NCBI RefSeq assembly: GCF_012641745.1
Contig: NZ_WEHZ01000024.1
Coordinates: 1 to 64,000 of the forward strand
Direction of reading: 5' to 3'
From: Pseudoalteromonas peptidolytica
Lineage (GTDB): Bacteria; Pseudomonadota; Gammaproteobacteria; Enterobacterales; Alteromonadaceae
DNA: 64,000 nucleotides
Under the pieces are notes generated by a model that did not search any database, was not told where the DNA came from, and was given only the letters and a program-made list of their open reading frames with translations. Below are positions 62,726 through 64,000 of this stretch, piece after piece. Numbering within the stretch: position 1 is the first letter of the stretch; each line of letters opens with the position of its first letter. The position numbers and the translations under genes are program-made.

Positions 62726-64000
62726 TTACCAACGATAATCTAGTGAAACGAGGACATTTCTCGGCCTACCAGGAAAATACCTTTCACCGCTGAACGACGT
62801 ATAGTCAGCTCGCTCTGCGTAACGCGTATTCGTGAGGTTTTTCACTCTCATAGTCAGTGCAAGTTGAGGGCTGATCTGCCACCTTCCTCTTAGTGTAAGT
62901 AGATCGTGACCTGCGTAACGATGTTGGTTTTCAGGATCAGTAAAATAGTCTCCAACATGATGCCAAGCTAACGACCAACGTAAATTTTCTAATGCCTGCC
63001 AATGTAGTTGCACATTCGCTAAATGCCTTGGTGCTGAGTCTAAATCATTCCCGTTGATATTAATGCCATTGAGGATGCTGTTCTGTTCAAAGGTGTGTTT
63101 GGCATGAGTCGCTGCAAGGTCAATCTTCCAATTTGATGATAGCTGATAGCGTAGTTCTAATTCCATCCCTGCATGTTTCGAACGTCCATTATTAATATAG
63201 AAAAAATCACTATCACGGAAAATCAGGTTTTCTTTTTCCATGACATAAACGGCTGCCTGGTATGTCAGTTTTTCTGTGCTACCCTTTACGCCAAACTCAA
63301 TGTTGTTAGCGTTTTCCTCTTTGAGCGATGCTTTGCGCTGTGCTCGTTGCAACTGATATAACTCAGCGGCTTGTGGGGCACGATAACCACTAGATATATT
63401 CGCGTAGGCTATATGAGACTGCGCAAACGCATAACGTATCGCAAACTTTGGGGAAAAATAATCAAAGCGGTCTATGTCACTGGCTGGGCGACTATAACGA
63501 CACCCCCCTTTGCTACATTCTGAACCATCTTCTTTGGTTCGTCCTACCGGTAAGAAGTTATGATAGTCATAACGCATTGATTCATAACGCCCGCCTAATT
63601 CAAGCAACCAGTTATCTTGCTGCCAGGTGAATTTTGCAAAAGGTGCGATTTGGCGAGCATCTACTTCATAGTCGTAGTGTCTTCCCGTTGGGATCGTAGC
63701 TTGTAAAAAAGGAGAACCTTGCGTTGGGGTTGGTTGATATTGCAACATCTCACCTTGGGTATACTCGGCATCCACCCCCCAGTCTAATTGAATATTTGTG
63801 CTTAGTTCACTTTGCACTAGAGTCTGCAACCCGACACCTGTTTGACCATTTTCTTCAAAGGGCTTACCTGGTAAAAAATGTTTAACAAACTCCATCTCCT
63901 GCCAACGTAAGTAAGGTTTTAGTAATACTGTATCGGTATTATTCCAAAGCCAAGAAACTTCACTCCATGCCCGAAATGATGAAGCTTTTCTAAATGCCTC
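62726..64000 (-). CDS. TonB-dependent outer-membrane receptor, C-terminal part (5' end outside window)
   Basis: The open frame continues without a stop to the window edge, so at least 425 residues are seen; an internal ATG at 63895 is not the start. The sequence is a beta-barrel with alternating aromatic strands (SPKFAIRYAFAQSHIAYANI then SSGYRAPQAAELY, IEFGVKGSTEKLTYQAAVYV). It ends in VRNVLVSLDYRW-like form (RNVLVSLDYRW), with NLTNTRYAERADYTSF near the end. Both are classic for TonB-dependent receptors. The plug and TonB box lie outside the window. The ligand (siderophore, haem or other) cannot be predicted. Confidence 0.9.
   Translation of the reverse strand, partial: EAFRKASSFRAWSEVSWLWNNTDTVLLKPYLRWQEMEFVKHFLPGKPFEENGQTGVGLQTLVQSELSTNIQLDWGVDAEYTQGEMLQYQPTPTQGSPFLQATIPTGRHYDYEVDARQIAPFAKFTWQQDNWLLELGGRYESMRYDYHNFLPVGRTKEDGSECSKGGCRYSRPASDIDRFDYFSPKFAIRYAFAQSHIAYANISSGYRAPQAAELYQLQRAQRKASLKEENANNIEFGVKGSTEKLTYQAAVYVMEKENLIFRDSDFFYINNGRSKHAGMELELRYQLSSNWKIDLAATHAKHTFEQNSILNGININGNDLDSAPRHLANVQLHWQALENLRWSLAWHHVGDYFTDPENQHRYAGHDLLTLRGRWQISPQLALTMRVKNLTNTRYAERADYTSFSGERYFPGRPRNVLVSLDYRW

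Overview
The window looks like chromosomal DNA of a marine gammaproteobacterium, most probably Pseudoalteromonas. The reasons are the AT-rich but ordinary proteobacterial coding, the conserved rpsB-to-tilS cell-envelope/replication block, and a bromopyrrole (bmp) gene set known from that genus. The genus call is an inference from gene content; no database search was run.

Layout. 1-20.9 kb is an accessory stretch of small transcription units. It holds secreted proteins (RNase T2, a multi-FAS1 lipoprotein, a beta-propeller protein), three GNAT acetyltransferases, a Rof-type Rho-binding antiterminator, a DUF1203 protein, the 4.5S SRP RNA gene (ffs, minus strand), a DUF3014 membrane protein, a patatin-like lipase, an esterase-TPR protein divergent from a CadC/TolB-like membrane regulator, a KefB-like antiporter and a diguanylate cyclase. 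Between the CadC-like gene and the antiporter lies a ~1.05-kb satellite-like array of ~80-bp units. Each unit carries two inverted REP-like palindromes, and the array includes a perfect 240-bp higher-order duplication. A related element lies at 13.2-13.4 kb. 20.9-42.3 kb is a long minus-strand housekeeping block: rpsB-tsf-pyrH-frr // uppS-cdsA-dxr-rseP-bamA-skp-lpxD-fabZ-lpxA // lpxB-rnhB-dnaE-accA // tilS-small membrane gene (// marks visible terminators). map is divergent from rpsB.

43.2-59.0 kb interrupts the usual map-glnD-dapD neighbourhood. It carries an unknown 225-aa protein, a solo LuxR-type regulator, bmp1-bmp2-bmp3-bmp4 (ACP-thioesterase, flavin-dependent halogenase, prolyl-ACP dehydrogenase, proline adenylase), the divergent bmp9-bmp10 (ferredoxin and ferredoxin reductase), a TauE/SafE exporter with a TetR gene, and an MFP-RND-TetR efflux operon. 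bmp5-8 (bromophenol genes) are absent. The predicted product is therefore a fully brominated pyrrole such as tetrabromopyrrole: Bmp4 loads proline on the Bmp1 ACP, Bmp3 oxidises it to pyrrolyl-ACP, Bmp2 brominates it, and the Bmp1 thioesterase releases it. The halogenase has Y302, F306 and A345, which I recall as the residues reported to permit tetrabromination. The flanking exporters and repressors look like a self-protection module. A palindromic operator candidate sits over the -35 box of the pump operon.

59.1-64 kb returns to housekeeping with glnD and dapD, then a TonB-dependent receptor cut by the window end.

The strongest leads are the efflux/regulatory module around the bmp genes with its operator-like sequences, the REP satellite array, a FAS1 domain split by an inserted PF03640-like module, and three 11-bp-phased repeats in front of the CadC-like regulator.
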